DNA of 64,000 nucleotides from Ehrlichia sp052043515 (GCA_052043515.1 JBQEQX010000001.1:620001-684000); one strand, 5' to 3'; counted from the stretch's first letter, positions 22,232-32,934 are shown. Notes: generated by a model not told the origin, from the letters alone. Made by a program: numbers and translations.

Positions 22232-23134
22232 TTAGTTATTGTAAATCTGTGCTATATTGTCTATCAATGACACAGCGTCATTTTTTAGTCTCTGGAAGGA
22301 ATTGCGCCCAATGATTGAACCATCACCTTTACCCAGTTTTATTGATTGTATCTCTTTAAATAGTTCTTCATCAGTCTTTGCCTCTCCACCTGAAAATACA
22401 ACCAACCTTCTCCCAGCGAAACACGATAACTTTACGTATGCAATCCTTTGGTCTAGGGATGAGATGTCATAAGATATAGGATCTTTTTCTATATAATCTG
22501 TTGGCAGTTTGACTTTTATAATGTTTGCTCCAAGTGATGCTGCAATGTGAGCAGCATATGCTACTATATCTACGGCTGTTTCCCCTTGCTTTGATATACC
22601 ATCCCCACGTGGATATGACCATATAATAACAGCCAATCCGGAAGCCTTTGCTTTGGCAATGAGAGATCTTGTCTCCTTTATCATAGAGAAGAAATTATGG
22701 GATCCTGGATAAATGGTTAATCCTATAGCTACACACCCTAATCTTAGGGCATCCTGCACATAAGAAGTGACTACCTGGTCAGGATAAGCACCTTTAGGGG
22801 AAAGTGATGTAGAACTATTGACCTTGAGTATTAGTGGAACAAGCCCAGCATAAGTAGATGCTCCTGCTTCCAGCATTCCAAGAGGAGCTGCATATGCACT
22901 AAACCCAGCTTCTATAGCTAATTGAAAATGGTAATGCGGATCATAAGACTCAGGATTTTCCAAGAAGCTTTTTGTTGGTCCATGTTCCAATCCCTGATCC
23001 ACAGGCAATATCAACAACTTACCACTTCCAGCAACTCTACCGTGCAACAGCATCCTTACTAGATTCGCCTTTACTCCAGGATTCTCAGCCTCGTAAAAAC
23101 CTATAATCCCCTGAATACGGTTATTGGTTCGCAC
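22232..23134 (-). CDS. Fructose-bisphosphate aldolase class I, DhnA/archaeal type
   Basis: The 300-aa protein is a Schiff-base aldolase of the DhnA-like family. LLILPVDQGLEHGP marks the first barrel strand, FSAYAAPLGMLE the second, IIKVKLPTDY the active-site lysine strand (Lys about residue 213), and VVFSGGEAKTDEEL the phosphate-binding end. Family knowledge places it in gluconeogenesis and the lower hexose route. It is intact, and its TAA stop directly touches the 5' end of tRNA-Cys. No other glycolytic gene adjoins it. Confidence 0.9.
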   Translation of the reverse strand: MRTNNRIQGIIGFYEAENPGVKANLVRMLLHGRVAGSGKLLILPVDQGLEHGPTKSFLENPESYDPHYHFQLAIEAGFSAYAAPLGMLEAGASTYAGLVPLILKVNSSTSLSPKGAYPDQVVTSYVQDALRLGCVAIGLTIYPGSHNFFSMIKETRSLIAKAKASGLAVIIWSYPRGDGISKQGETAVDIVAYAAHIAASLGANIIKVKLPTDYIEKDPISYDISSLDQRIAYVKLSCFAGRRLVVFSGGEAKTDEELFKEIQSIKLGKGDGSIIGRNSFQRLKNDAVSLIDNIAQIYNN

Positions 23135-23972
23135 AAAATTTCTACATTGACTTAAATATGCTTTATATTAGCAAATTTTTTATCTACGACAAGAATAAAA
23201 TGTTGCACTGGTATATGTTGTTGGTGATGTAAGTTTTGCATAAGTTCTCAGCTACTGATTGCATAGAATTATGTCACAAGCTAATGCGGTGACTATACAA
23301 CATATATGCTATACATTCAGAATTACAATTATTTCAGTTATATTAAAATGGTATTAAGTGGTATACATGTGTTCTTTCCTTAATGAGGGCACTTAGATTA
23401 TTAAGATCTGAAAGCTCTACAGCTATATTTCATTAAAAGCTACTATTTTAATTGTTTCACCTAGTAGAATGTCAGCTCTTCCCTTCAGGAAACAATGCAT
23501 TACCTTTCATATGGAAACTAAAGTTGTACATTGGATTATGTTTCTTGCAATTGAGGCTAACGTTAAGAAAAGGTGATGTGTATGCCTGTTTAAAATCACG
23601 ACAATGTCAACCAGTATTTTAAGTTGTAAACAGTGTTAATGCTGAGTTTAAGTAGATCCTAGACCGAGTCATAGTAAAGTATCTAAAATTTATCATGTTT
23701 AAGCTACGTAAATCTAAGTAATAAAGTGGTGAAAGATTGTAGTAACAGAAAATGTGTGATTGTAATATAGTTTTTTATTAAAAATACCGTGTTATCAAGG
23801 TTAGAGATATGAAGGATTATCTCTTTATTTTTGAATAGTAAGTGATAGTTCTTTTTCGTTGAATTTTTAGCCCGAGGTTTCATCTATGGATGGAGAATCG
23901 CCTATAATTGCATTGACAATGCGTATCTAATGCTGTAATGAAAATCTATAGAAGTTTTTGTAATATTAAGTT
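23135..23972. other. Long intergenic gap between divergent genes
   Basis: About 840 bases separate the divergently read aldolase and pdhC, so both promoters should lie here. I could not identify convincing -35/-10 pairs or a coding frame. No repeat or tRNA is seen. Confidence 0.4.
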
Positions 23973-25181
23973 ATGCCAATAGAAGTATTGATGCCTGCTC
24001 TCTCCCCGACTATGAAAAGTGGTACCATAAGAAAGTGGTATAAATCAGAAGGAGAATCTGTAAAATCTGGTGATGTTATAGCTGATATAGAAACTGATAA
24101 AGCTGTTATGGAGTTTGAATACACAGATGAAGATGGGATTGTAGGTAAAATTTTATTTGCAGAAGGCAGTAAAGACGTGGCGGTTAACGAATTAATAGCA
24201 TTAGTTGCTGTAAATGAAGAGGATTTGCAAGCAGTACATTCATACAGAAAAAGTGATATTACTCTCCAAAATGAATCAGTAGCATCAGAAGTTAATCGAG
24301 AAGTTGTGAATGGTGAGAGCAGGTTAGTTAGTGTACCTCAAAAAATTAGAATCAGTCCATTAGCAAAGAAAATGGCTTCAGATCTTTGTATTGATATAAG
24401 TTCAGTTCAAGGTACAGGTCCATATGGAAGAATTGTAAAAGCAGATGTACTAGATGCTGCAAACAGAAAGAAGAAAGATGTTGATTCTTTTCAGAGTGTT
24501 GCCAATTCTTTTACCGAAATTAGTAGTATGAGAAAGGTTATAGCAGAGCGTTTAGTGTATTCTAAACAAACAATTCCTCATTTTTATGTCTCAATGGATT
24601 GCCCGGTGGATAATTTGCTGAAGTTAAGATTGGAGATTAATGCTGAAAATCCTGATATTAAGGTGACTGTGAACGATTTTGTTATCAAAGCTGCTGCTAT
24701 GAGTATTAAAAAATTTCCTGAAATGAATGTATCATGGTCTGATAATAGGGTAGTTGTATTTTCTAGTATTGATATTTCAGTTGCTGTATCTCTTGATGAT
24801 GGATTGATTACTCCTATTGTCAGCAATGCAGATAAGAAATCTTTGTTGAATATATCAAACGAAGTAAAAGCGTTAGTTAGTAAAGCTAAACATGGCAAAT
24901 TAAAACCTGAGGAATTTCAAGGAGGTAGTTTTACTGTTTCTAATCTTGGTATGTTTGGAATTAAAGAGTTTAGTGCAATTGTTAATCCTCCGCAATCTTG
25001 TATAATGGCTGTTGGATGTTCTGAAGAAAGAGTAGTGGTTGTGAATAACCAAATGTGTATTTCAAACATTATGACGGTAACATTATCTGTTGATCACAGA
25101 GTTATTGATGGTGTATTAGCAGCAAAATTTTTAAATTGTTTTAAGTCTTATCTGGAAAAACCGTTTTCGATGTTGATATAG
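23973..25181 (+). CDS. pdhC: Pyruvate dehydrogenase E2, dihydrolipoamide acetyltransferase
   Basis: E2 is the core of the pyruvate dehydrogenase complex. One lipoyl domain (residues 1-78) carries the lipoyl lysine in ETDKA (Lys43). A peripheral-subunit-binding domain follows (RISPLAKKMASDL to GPYGRIVKADV, about 129-155), then the acyltransferase domain with the catalytic DHRVIDG near residue 373. At 402 aa with a single lipoyl domain it matches the short alphaproteobacterial form. It is intact and stands alone. E1 beta is found 32 kb away at 57086-58082. Confidence 0.95.
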   Translation: MPIEVLMPALSPTMKSGTIRKWYKSEGESVKSGDVIADIETDKAVMEFEYTDEDGIVGKILFAEGSKDVAVNELIALVAVNEEDLQAVHSYRKSDITLQNESVASEVNREVVNGESRLVSVPQKIRISPLAKKMASDLCIDISSVQGTGPYGRIVKADVLDAANRKKKDVDSFQSVANSFTEISSMRKVIAERLVYSKQTIPHFYVSMDCPVDNLLKLRLEINAENPDIKVTVNDFVIKAAAMSIKKFPEMNVSWSDNRVVVFSSIDISVAVSLDDGLITPIVSNADKKSLLNISNEVKALVSKAKHGKLKPEEFQGGSFTVSNLGMFGIKEFSAIVNPPQSCIMAVGCSEERVVVVNNQMCISNIMTVTLSVDHRVIDGVLAAKFLNCFKSYLEKPFSMLI

Positions 25182-25535
25182 ATAATCCAACAAATCAGTG
25201 CACGCACGTTGCGACTTTTCATGCTGACTCATGTGTCATGTTTGTACCTCCCCTGCAGAGTACTTTATATAATAATATTTGAAAAAGATGCAAAAGTGCA
25301 CTGGTTGGTTGTTTAAACATAATGTAAGTGTATACTCAGGCAATCCTATACTTTGAACCGTTATTATTGAAAATGGTGAATGTTAGGCAGTTAGTCATCT
25401 TGTTGACTATAAGCATTATAAACATTTTGAATTTATAATGCTTATACTTCGCTTATGCCAAGAATATTTAATTTACACTAATAGGTATGCCTACCAAAAC
25501 GTTAACGTGCATTGAGTTTATGCATTATGTATTAA
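25182..25535. other. Intergenic gap holding a strong hairpin
   Basis: About 350 bases lie between the converging pdhC and the small helical protein gene. The main feature is the 15-base-pair hairpin at 25408-25446. The first 80 bases after pdhC are slightly GC rich but encode nothing recognisable. Confidence 0.45.
25408..25446. terminator. 15-bp perfect hairpin between converging genes
   Basis: TATAAGCATTATAAA (25408-25422) is the exact reverse complement of 25432-25446, with a 9-base loop. Because the flanking genes converge, it may act as a two-way transcription end. No long T-run follows on either side, so termination is inferred from position and symmetry only. Confidence 0.5.
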
Positions 25536-25815
25536 TTATTCAGAAGTTTGCATGATCTTTTGCATATGTGGCATCATGATTTTCATGAAGTTCTTAATTA
25601 ATTCTTCTTGTTGAGATTGTGATAACGCACTTCGATCTTCCTGAACCGCAGAAGTAATCAAAGGGGTTAACACTTCATTCAATTTCGGAATTGCTGACTT
25701 TACTTCATTTTTTTATAGATGTCTTCATTTTAGCGTCTATCTTTGTGTTGTACTCTCGTTCAACACATTTAATAACATCTTCCAGGCTTTTATCTACAGA
25801 TAATTCTTCATTCAT
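25536..25815 (-). CDS. Small helical hypothetical protein, 92 aa (one frameshift)
   Basis: The gene becomes visible only after one surplus base in the T7 run 25708-25714 is removed. The product then runs from MNEELSVDKSLEDVIKCVE through KLNEVLTPLITSAVQEDRSA to a Met-rich end (FMKIMMPHMQKIMQTSE). It is all-helical, soluble and without a known domain. The start is supported by AGG ten bases upstream. Repair giving one clean frame with balanced composition argues that it is real. The function is unknown. Confidence 0.6.
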
Positions 25816-26259
25816 GTGTTTGTACCTAATTATGATGATTAGTGGAAATTCTATAGTATATTTGTTAATAAAATAATAATTGTCATTGATGGTTGACTTT
25901 ATTTTATGTAATACTTATATTGGGATTGGTACTGAGGGTCTCTATTGCTTCGCTTTTGGCACACTAATGAGTTGGGTAGTTTTTCAGGGCTGATGTTTTT
26001 TTGCTTCTGATTGACGTATAGCTTAGTACTGTGGATTGGTGGATTGTGATTTTAGTAATGAGATACTCAGTGTTAAGTGTTGTGTTGTATGTGGCTTTGC
26101 ATGAGCTGTGGATATCTTGAAGAATCTGTTTGGTGTTTTATAGTTGTAGAGATTAGATAGGTATGTGTCTATGGATTTATGACTGTACAAGGTTTCTATC
26201 ATGAAAAAGGATTTGTAATTGGTGAAATTTTGTTTTGTTCAATATTGTAGGTGGTGTAG
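25816..26259. other. Intergenic gap between divergent genes, nothing recognised
   Basis: About 440 bases precede guaA. A guaA Shine-Dalgarno-like GTAGGTGG lies just before its ATG. No coding frame or repeat is recognised. Confidence 0.4.
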
Positions 26260-27840
26260 ATGTCAAAAGTGGCAATTATTGATTTTGGTTCACAGTTTAC
26301 ACAATTGCTTGCGAGAAGGATAAGAGATTTGAACGTTTATTCTGAAATTTTTGCGCATGATGTAGAATTTGAGAGTATAAAGGATAGTAAGGCATTTATT
26401 CTATCTGGTGGCCCTGAATCTGTCTCTGATTTGACAAAGACTCCTAAAATTGTTCAGGATATTATGCAGTTTAATGAAAAGACATCTATTCCTGTGCTTG
26501 GTGTGTGTTATGGGTTGCAGCTTTTAAGTAATTATTTTAAAGCAACAGTTGTATCTAATTGTATTAAGGAGTTTGGAAAGGTTGATTTGGATATTATAAA
26601 AGAATCAGCTCTTACAGAAAATATTTGGAAAGTAGGAGATCGAGTTCACGTATGGATGAGCCATACAGACAGCTTATATAGTGTTCCATATGGATTTGAA
26701 GTTATAGCTTATAGTATATTAAATAATGCAATTGCGATGATAAGCAATGAAAAAAGGAAGATTTATGGTATGCAATTTCATCCTGAAGTGTATCATACCC
26801 CAGACGGTACAAATTTGCTTAGTAGTTTTGTAAAAATAGCGAATTGTGAGGGAAATTGGAAGGTAGCATCTTTTCTAGATGATCAGCAGAGTCTTATAAA
26901 AAAACAAGTAGGAAATAAGAGGGTAATAGCTGCTATTAGTGGTGGTGTTGATTCTAGTGTGGCAGCGGCTTTGACTTATCGTGCAATAGGGAATCAGTTA
27001 TATTGTATATTTGTTGATAGTGGATTATTACGTTATAACGAGGCAGAAAAAATTAAAAAATTATTTATTGATAAATTTCAAATTCCTGTAACTGTGATAG
27101 ATAGATCTGCATTGTTTTTGAATAGGCTCAGATCTATTACTGATCCAGAGCAAAAACGTAAAATAATAGGTGAAACGTTCATCGAAATATTTGAAGAAGA
27201 AGCATATAAAATGGGGTCGGTGGAATTTTTAATGCAGGGTACCATATATCCAGATGTGATAGAATCTGGTGGTCCTGCTGGTAAAAAAAGTGTCACCATA
27301 AAATCTCACCATAATGTGGGAGGATTGCCTAGTGTAATGAAATTAGAACTTGTTGAACCATTAAGTTTATTATTTAAAGATGAAGTAAGATTGTTGGGGA
27401 AAAAGCTTGGCGTCTCAGATGAAATATTAATGCGTCATCCATTTCCTGGTCCGGGATTAGCAATTAGGATAATAGGTGAGGTTACTAAAGAGAAAGTAGA
27501 AATGTTACAGGCTGCTGATGATATATATATTGATCTTATAAAGAAATATAATTTGTATGATTTGATGTGGCAGGCGTTTGCTGTACTGTTACCAGTTAGG
27601 ACAGTTGGTGTAATGGGTGATAGTAGGACTTATGGTTATACGTGTGCTTTAAGAGCAGTAACTTCTAGTGACGGTATGACAGCAGAAAGTTTTCCTTTCT
27701 CCATGGATTTGGAAACTAAATTAGTTTTTTATGAGTTTCTACAAGAGGTGAGTAATGCTATTGTAAATAATGTTCAGGGCATTAATAGGGTGGTTTATGA
27801 TACCACATCTAAGCCTCCAGCGACAATTGAATGGGAATAA
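26260..27840 (+). CDS. guaA: GMP synthase (glutamine-hydrolysing)
   Basis: GuaA converts XMP to GMP. The class I glutaminase domain has the nucleophile in GVCYGLQ (Cys83) and the HPE of the triad in QFHPEVYH (about 174). The synthetase domain has the PP-loop SGGVDSSVA (about 229-237) and ends with the dimerisation domain signature RVVYDTTSKPPATIEWE. The 526-aa protein is complete. Its 1.58-kb frame without any break is one of the longer intact genes here. Confidence 0.97.
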   Translation: MSKVAIIDFGSQFTQLLARRIRDLNVYSEIFAHDVEFESIKDSKAFILSGGPESVSDLTKTPKIVQDIMQFNEKTSIPVLGVCYGLQLLSNYFKATVVSNCIKEFGKVDLDIIKESALTENIWKVGDRVHVWMSHTDSLYSVPYGFEVIAYSILNNAIAMISNEKRKIYGMQFHPEVYHTPDGTNLLSSFVKIANCEGNWKVASFLDDQQSLIKKQVGNKRVIAAISGGVDSSVAAALTYRAIGNQLYCIFVDSGLLRYNEAEKIKKLFIDKFQIPVTVIDRSALFLNRLRSITDPEQKRKIIGETFIEIFEEEAYKMGSVEFLMQGTIYPDVIESGGPAGKKSVTIKSHHNVGGLPSVMKLELVEPLSLLFKDEVRLLGKKLGVSDEILMRHPFPGPGLAIRIIGEVTKEKVEMLQAADDIYIDLIKKYNLYDLMWQAFAVLLPVRTVGVMGDSRTYGYTCALRAVTSSDGMTAESFPFSMDLETKLVFYEFLQEVSNAIVNNVQGINRVVYDTTSKPPATIEWE

Positions 27841-28367
27841 TTTTCCTATGAAGTAATGTGTCATGTTATTACTGCATTTTTTGCTCGTGTCCTCACATTA
27901 ATGCCATTATTTAGTATGAGCAAGTTTGTTACTTGGTTTCTGTTATAATGGTATTTGAGAGTATTGGTTATATGTTATTATTTAATGATAATTTAGGTAG
28001 GAACTGTGTTTTTTTATTAGAAGCATGGAAATTTTAAAGGTTTTGTAAAAAGGAATGGAGTCTTGAGAAATTTAATGATTTTTTTGGTTATAGAGATGTT
28101 AAAAGATTCTAATTTGCTATATTGCAAAATTTGTATATTGAATAGTGATTTATTTTATGAAAAGTTAAATATTAATCCTCATAATACTATTCATATTGTA
28201 GTATGAGGTGTATGTGTGACTTTTTTTAAACATTTAAGGTATTGAATATCGTGCATACATGTTTGAATTACTTTTGAATGGATTAATGTGTTTGAATTTT
28301 AGTTTTTATCTATTTGTGTTATATAGTGTAAGGTATACACATTGTTATTGTTAATTTGGGTGAAATT
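27841..28367. other. Intergenic gap, nothing recognised
   Basis: About 530 AT-rich bases lie between guaA and gltA, both forward. I see no terminator-like stem, tRNA or coding frame that I can support. Confidence 0.4.
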
Positions 28368-29625
28368 ATGGTCGAAGAAGCAGTGTTAGAATTAGATAAT
28401 CGAAAGATAACATTACCGGTATTATCTGGTACTGATGGAGGTAAAGTTATCGATATTACTTCTTTGTATAAAAATACAGGAATATTGACTTACGATCCTG
28501 GGTTTATGTCTACTGCTGCTTGTGAATCTAAGATTACATTTATTGATGGAAATAAGGGTATATTGCGTTACAGAGGATATGACATAGCAGATTTGGTTAA
28601 TAGTGATAAAAGTTTCATAGAAGTCGTGTATTTATTATTCTATGGCACTTTCCCTAATGCACGTGATTTACAAGATTTCATACTACAGATTTCTCAAGAA
28701 TATATGCCACCTAAGATAGTGAGTGATGTTATAAAATCGTTTCCACAAAATTCTTGCCCTATGGCTATATTGATAGCATGTTTTTCTGCTTTAGCATCAC
28801 ATTGTCATGATCAAGAGCATAAAGATGAATTGGAGCGTATTATGTTAGCTGTATCTCAAATTGCAGGGATAGTAGCAATGATTTACAGACACATAACTGG
28901 TCAGAATTTTATTCAAGCTAATAAGGAATTATCTTATAGTAAAAATTTTGTTCATATGATGTTTGATATTTCTTCGTATAAGTTTACTGAGGTTGTCTCC
29001 AAAGCTTTGGATGTTATTTTTATGTTACATGCTGACCATGAGCAGAATGCTTCCACCGCCGCTGTGAGATTGAGTGGTTCTACACGGGCAAATTTATTTG
29101 CTTGCTTGGCAGCGGGTACAGCGACTTTATGGGGCCCAGCTCATGGTGGAGCAAATGAAGCTGTAATTAATATGTTAATGGAGATTGAAAAAACCGGGTA
29201 ACGTAAAGCAATTTGTTCAGAAAGTAAAAGATAAAGACAAAGGTGTAAGATTGATGGGCTTTGGTCATAGAGTGTACAAAAACTATGATCCACGGGCCAA
29301 AATAATATGTGAAATTTGTAAAAAAGTGTTAAATGATTTAGAAGTAAATGATTCATTGTTAGAAATAGCGTTAGAGTTAGAAAACATAGCTTTACAGGAT
29401 AGCTATTTTATTGAACGTAACTTATATCCTAATGTTGATTTCTATTCTGGAATTGTTTTGAGAGCCATAGGAATTCCAGTGAGAATGTTTACTGCATTAT
29501 TTGCTTTAGCCAGAACATCTGGTTGGTCTGCTCAATGGTATGAAATGGTAAAGGGTGAAGATTATAAAATATGTCGTCCACGCCAGTTATATACTGGTAA
29601 CGCTACAAAAGATATAATTTTGTGA
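28368..29625 (+). CDS. gltA: Citrate synthase (one frameshift)
   Basis: GltA condenses acetyl-CoA with oxaloacetate at the start of the TCA cycle. FIDGNKGILRYRGYDI, HADHEQNASTAAVRL, GPAHGGANEA (catalytic His) and, after the shift, GFGHRVYKNYDPRA and the C-terminal IVLRAIGIP and ARTSGW segments are all present. One surplus A in the run 29188-29193 splits the gene. The repaired protein is 418 aa, typical of the type II bacterial enzyme. ATG 28368 is preferred over an in-frame TTG 12 bases upstream. Confidence 0.94.
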
Positions 29626-29924
29626 TAAAAGAGGGTATTATTATGCTTACAAGGTCTGTAGGTGTGTATGCAAATGGTTTTGATTTAAAGTTTTTGCTGA
29701 TACTGTTGAAATTTGCTTGCAGGGTAATTAGATTAGTTGATGTAAACGATATATGTTAGATTTTAGTTTTAGCGTGTTTCTATTGTTCAATTGGTGTTTT
29801 TGAGTATGGTCAATGTTATACTGCTATGAAGTGTTTAATGTATAATCTGATGGTTTTTAGCACGTTGGGTCTGTAGTAGAATTGGTGTTCTGCATAATTT
29901 ATTTACAATGTTTTATTGGTACTA

Positions 29925-31144
29925 ATGACGATAATTATTGATACATTAAATGATATATTAAAAAAAATATAAACAAGACATAGAAAATTGGTTTTTTGAT
30001 AAATTTACTCAGTATAATCCTATTTTGAATGTTTCAGTAGATTTAAGGATTTCTCATTATAAAATTGCTCCTGTGGATGCTAATGTTTTTCCGGCAGGAT
30101 ATAATAATTTTACTAAGCAATCACAAGTCTATACTGCTGAATTATTGAGACAGTATATAGTGAATTATATAGACTGTAAGAAAATACTGATCATAGCAGA
30201 AAATCATACAAGAAATGTAAAATACATTGATAGTTTGATTTCTTTTAAAAAAATATAGTTGAAAAAGCAGGATTTGTAGTTGAAGTAGGGATATGTGGTA
30301 TTGATCAAGATGTAGATTTTGTTTCACCTAAAGGACAAGTAAGAGGATTATGTATTGCTAATTGTAATGGTGTATTGCAAACTGGATGTGGATTTATTCC
30401 AGATCTTATTCTGCTTAATAATGATATGACAAGTGGTATACCTGAGGTTTTGCGAAATTTGAAATATCAGAGTGTCATGCCATCTTTGTTCTTGGGATGG
30501 TTTAATAGGAGTAAATCTAATCATTTTTCAATTTATCAAAAATTGTCCATGGAATTTTGTGAAAGGTTTAATATTGATCCTTGGTTAATCTCTGCATTAT
30601 ATTCTAGTTGTAGAAATGTTTCTTTTTTTAAGTGGTCAAGGTATTAGTGATATTGCTAATGAGGTTGAGGTAGTTATTAATAAAATACACAATAAGTTTC
30701 AGCTCTATAATATTAAAGAGCGTCCATACGTGTTTGTAAAAGCAGATAATGGCACTTATGGTATGGGAATTGTAGTAGCTTATTGCGGTAGTGATGTGTT
30801 AACCCTTAATAAAAAAGAACAGAAATAGGATGAAAAGAATTAAAGATGGTAAGATTGTTGATAGTGTAATAATACAAGAAGGTGTTGTGAGTAAAGAAAC
30901 GTTTAATGACTGTGTTGCAGAACCATTAATATATTTTATAGGTAATGCTCCTGCGTGTTACTTATATAGATATCACTCTGTGAAAGACAAATTTTCTAAT
31001 TTGAATTCCGTAGGTTGTCATTTTATAGATATCAGTTCGAGGGAGCAACAAGATGAAATGTTATCTTGGAATATAGTTAGTAAGATAGCTGTTTTGGCTG
31101 TAGCAGTTGAAATGTGTGATATTTTTTTTAAATTAGATAATTAG
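29925..31144 (+). CDS. gshA: Glutamate-cysteine ligase, GshA family of Neisseria/alphaproteobacteria (four frameshifts)
   Basis: The enzyme makes gamma-glutamylcysteine, the first step to glutathione. The gene is in pieces, but these join to the family order: NVSVDLRISHYKIAPVDANV and FPAGYNNF, IIAENHTRN, the LLNNDMTSGIPE loop, NIDPWLISALYSSCR, FVKADNGTYGMGI and IIQEGV, then AEPLIYFI and YRYHSVKD. I recall the same order in the neisserial GshA (Pfam08886 type), which is unrelated to E. coli GshA. Shifts are at runs 29960-29967 (+1), 30247-30253 (-1), 30623-30629 (+1) and 30811-30816 (+1). The repaired length is 405 aa. Confidence 0.85.
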
Positions 31145-31449
31145 ATAGGTTATGTATTGAGACAATGTTTGTTATTATACTTTCTGTTGTTAAAGCTTTG
31201 CCGTGTGGAACTGAATTAATATATCGTTCAGAGGCTTTAATATGGTTAAGTGAATTCGTGTTCCTAATAATGCACTTTGACAAATAGTTGTTGTTAAAAA
31301 AATATTAGTGAAGTGTCTGCTTAGCCGAACAGTTTGCGTTTTTTAATTAGGGCTTGATTGTAATTGTGAAAAATTTAGATGTAGCTAATGTTTTTGATGT
31401 GTACTTACGTAATTTGCATAAGCAAGTGCTTTTATGTGTAGGAACTTAG
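31145..31449. other. Intergenic gap between converging genes, nothing recognised
   Basis: About 305 bases separate gshA and holA, which converge. No clear terminator stem is visible. Confidence 0.4.
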
Positions 31450-32514
31450 TCATTTTTGTTGATTTGTGCTGTTATTTTCTGTTTTTCTAGATGGAATTGC
31501 TAATTGTGATGATTTACTTAAAATCATTGTGTTCAGATAGTATTTAAATATTGTTTCTTGATTCAAATCTGATTTTTTACACTGTATCTCTGTTTCTACT
31601 AGCCTTTTTATTATATTTTTGACTTCAGAATGTGGAATATCTGATATGTGCTTTTTTATTATGGGGATTGATTTGAAAAATATAGGAGGATGGGTGGATT
31701 TTAGTGCTTGATTTACTGGTTCTCCGCTTTTTTACTAACCTTATTAAATATTCTAACCTTACGAAATATTTTAAAAGTATTCTTATAAGTGATATTGGAG
31801 TAAATTTGTGTCTTAGTAGTGTATTAGCAAATTTAGTAAAATTTTCTAGATTTTTTTCTGCGATGGATATACAGAGATCTTCTGATATTGGATCTATCTC
31901 TACTAGTAAGCTTTCTTGAACGTCTTGTATTGTCAGATTTTTTTGTTTCCTATGTATAACATCAGTTTTTCGAGTTCCGGTTGTAATGCATTGCAATTCT
32001 GAGATAGAACATTACGTAGATACTGTAGTGTTGTATTATTGAATTGTATTTTATTTTTTTTAAAAAGTCTGATATTATGAACGTGGAGTTGTCGTTATCA
32101 TCTTTGTAACATCCTACAGAAGCGGCGTTTTTTGAGTTTTCATAGTATTGTCTTAATGTAGAGTCAGTTGGCAATTCTTCAGAGATGGTAATTACGTAAT
32201 TGTTTCCTATATTATTATTTAAAACCTGTTTTAGTTCTTGAGAAATAAATTTTTCTCCATTTGCTAGTACAATTAATTTGTCTTTGTGAAACATGGGTAT
32301 AGTGGTTAATTCCATAAATAGTATGCTTGGATTTTTATTTACTTTGGAGAAATCAATTTTGTTTATGGTAAATTGAGAATTGACATTAATATGCTCTATA
32401 ATTTTGTCTCTATACATGGTAATTTTCCCATAGTCATTACCATAGATTAGTATATTATTTACAAATTGCGGATTATTGAAAAAAGACCTGTAACTTTGAA
32501 GATGTGATTTTCAC
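31450..32514 (-). CDS. holA: DNA polymerase III delta subunit (four frameshifts)
   Basis: HolA opens the beta clamp within the clamp loader. The repaired 354-aa protein runs VKITSSKLQ, ILIYGNDYGK (degenerate P-loop position), the central VGCYKDDND and the C-terminal collar PIFFKSIPIIKKH to ETEIQCKKSDLNQE. Shifts are at 32479-32484 (+1), 32054-32061 (-1), 31938-31944 (-1) and 31728-31733 (+1), so the net change is zero. The C-terminal 60 residues lie in a frame with no start codon of its own and appear only on repair. The GTG start at 32514 is my best choice but has no clear ribosome site. Confidence 0.85.
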
Positions 32515-32642
32515 AGGATTTATTTTTCTAAAGTAAACAATAAGCTTAAGGATATCGCATTAATATATCTTTTGACAATCTATTTTATGAATGTCTGTTG
32601 GCATGTTTACTGTATTACAAAATTTGTATTGTTATTGGTTTA

Positions 32643-32712
32643 TTTTCGAGTTCTGGTTGTAATACATTGCAGTTCTGAAATAGAATTATACGGGTACTGT
32701 GGTGTCGTATTT
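32643..32712 (-). pseudogene. Decayed partial duplicate of internal holA
   Basis: These 70 bases match 31967-32038, inside holA, at 39 of the first 44 positions, and continue with a 2-base gap. All five differences in that first block are transitions, the pattern of slow decay. The copy has the same orientation as holA and lies about 130 bases upstream of its start. Similarity fades towards 32740. Confidence 0.7.
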
Positions 32713-32934
32713 TATTTAAAAGTGTTAAGTATTATATTTTGCATACTACTTCATGTAGTAAATCTTTTCTTGTGTGTTAGTAATCTTAAATGTTTTATAC
32801 CTGCTCATTATTAATGTAGTGTGTACCTGTTAGGTAGGTCACTTATATAGTACATTTTCAATAAGACTGTAGTTCTGAAGAGTATTTCCTAATGTGAAAT
32901 ATAGTTTTGAATGTGAGGTTACCTTATAGGATCT

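Noticed and set aside
25190..25260. AGGTACAAACA shared with the leader of the gene at 25815, taken as a duplicated start region
   Set aside because: Only about 12 bases match and the flanks do not align, so chance or a common ribosome-site context suffices.
32572..32814. 80-codon forward frame upstream of lolC
   Set aside because: It runs antisense through the decayed holA copy, so its open state is inherited from the opposite strand of old coding DNA or is chance.
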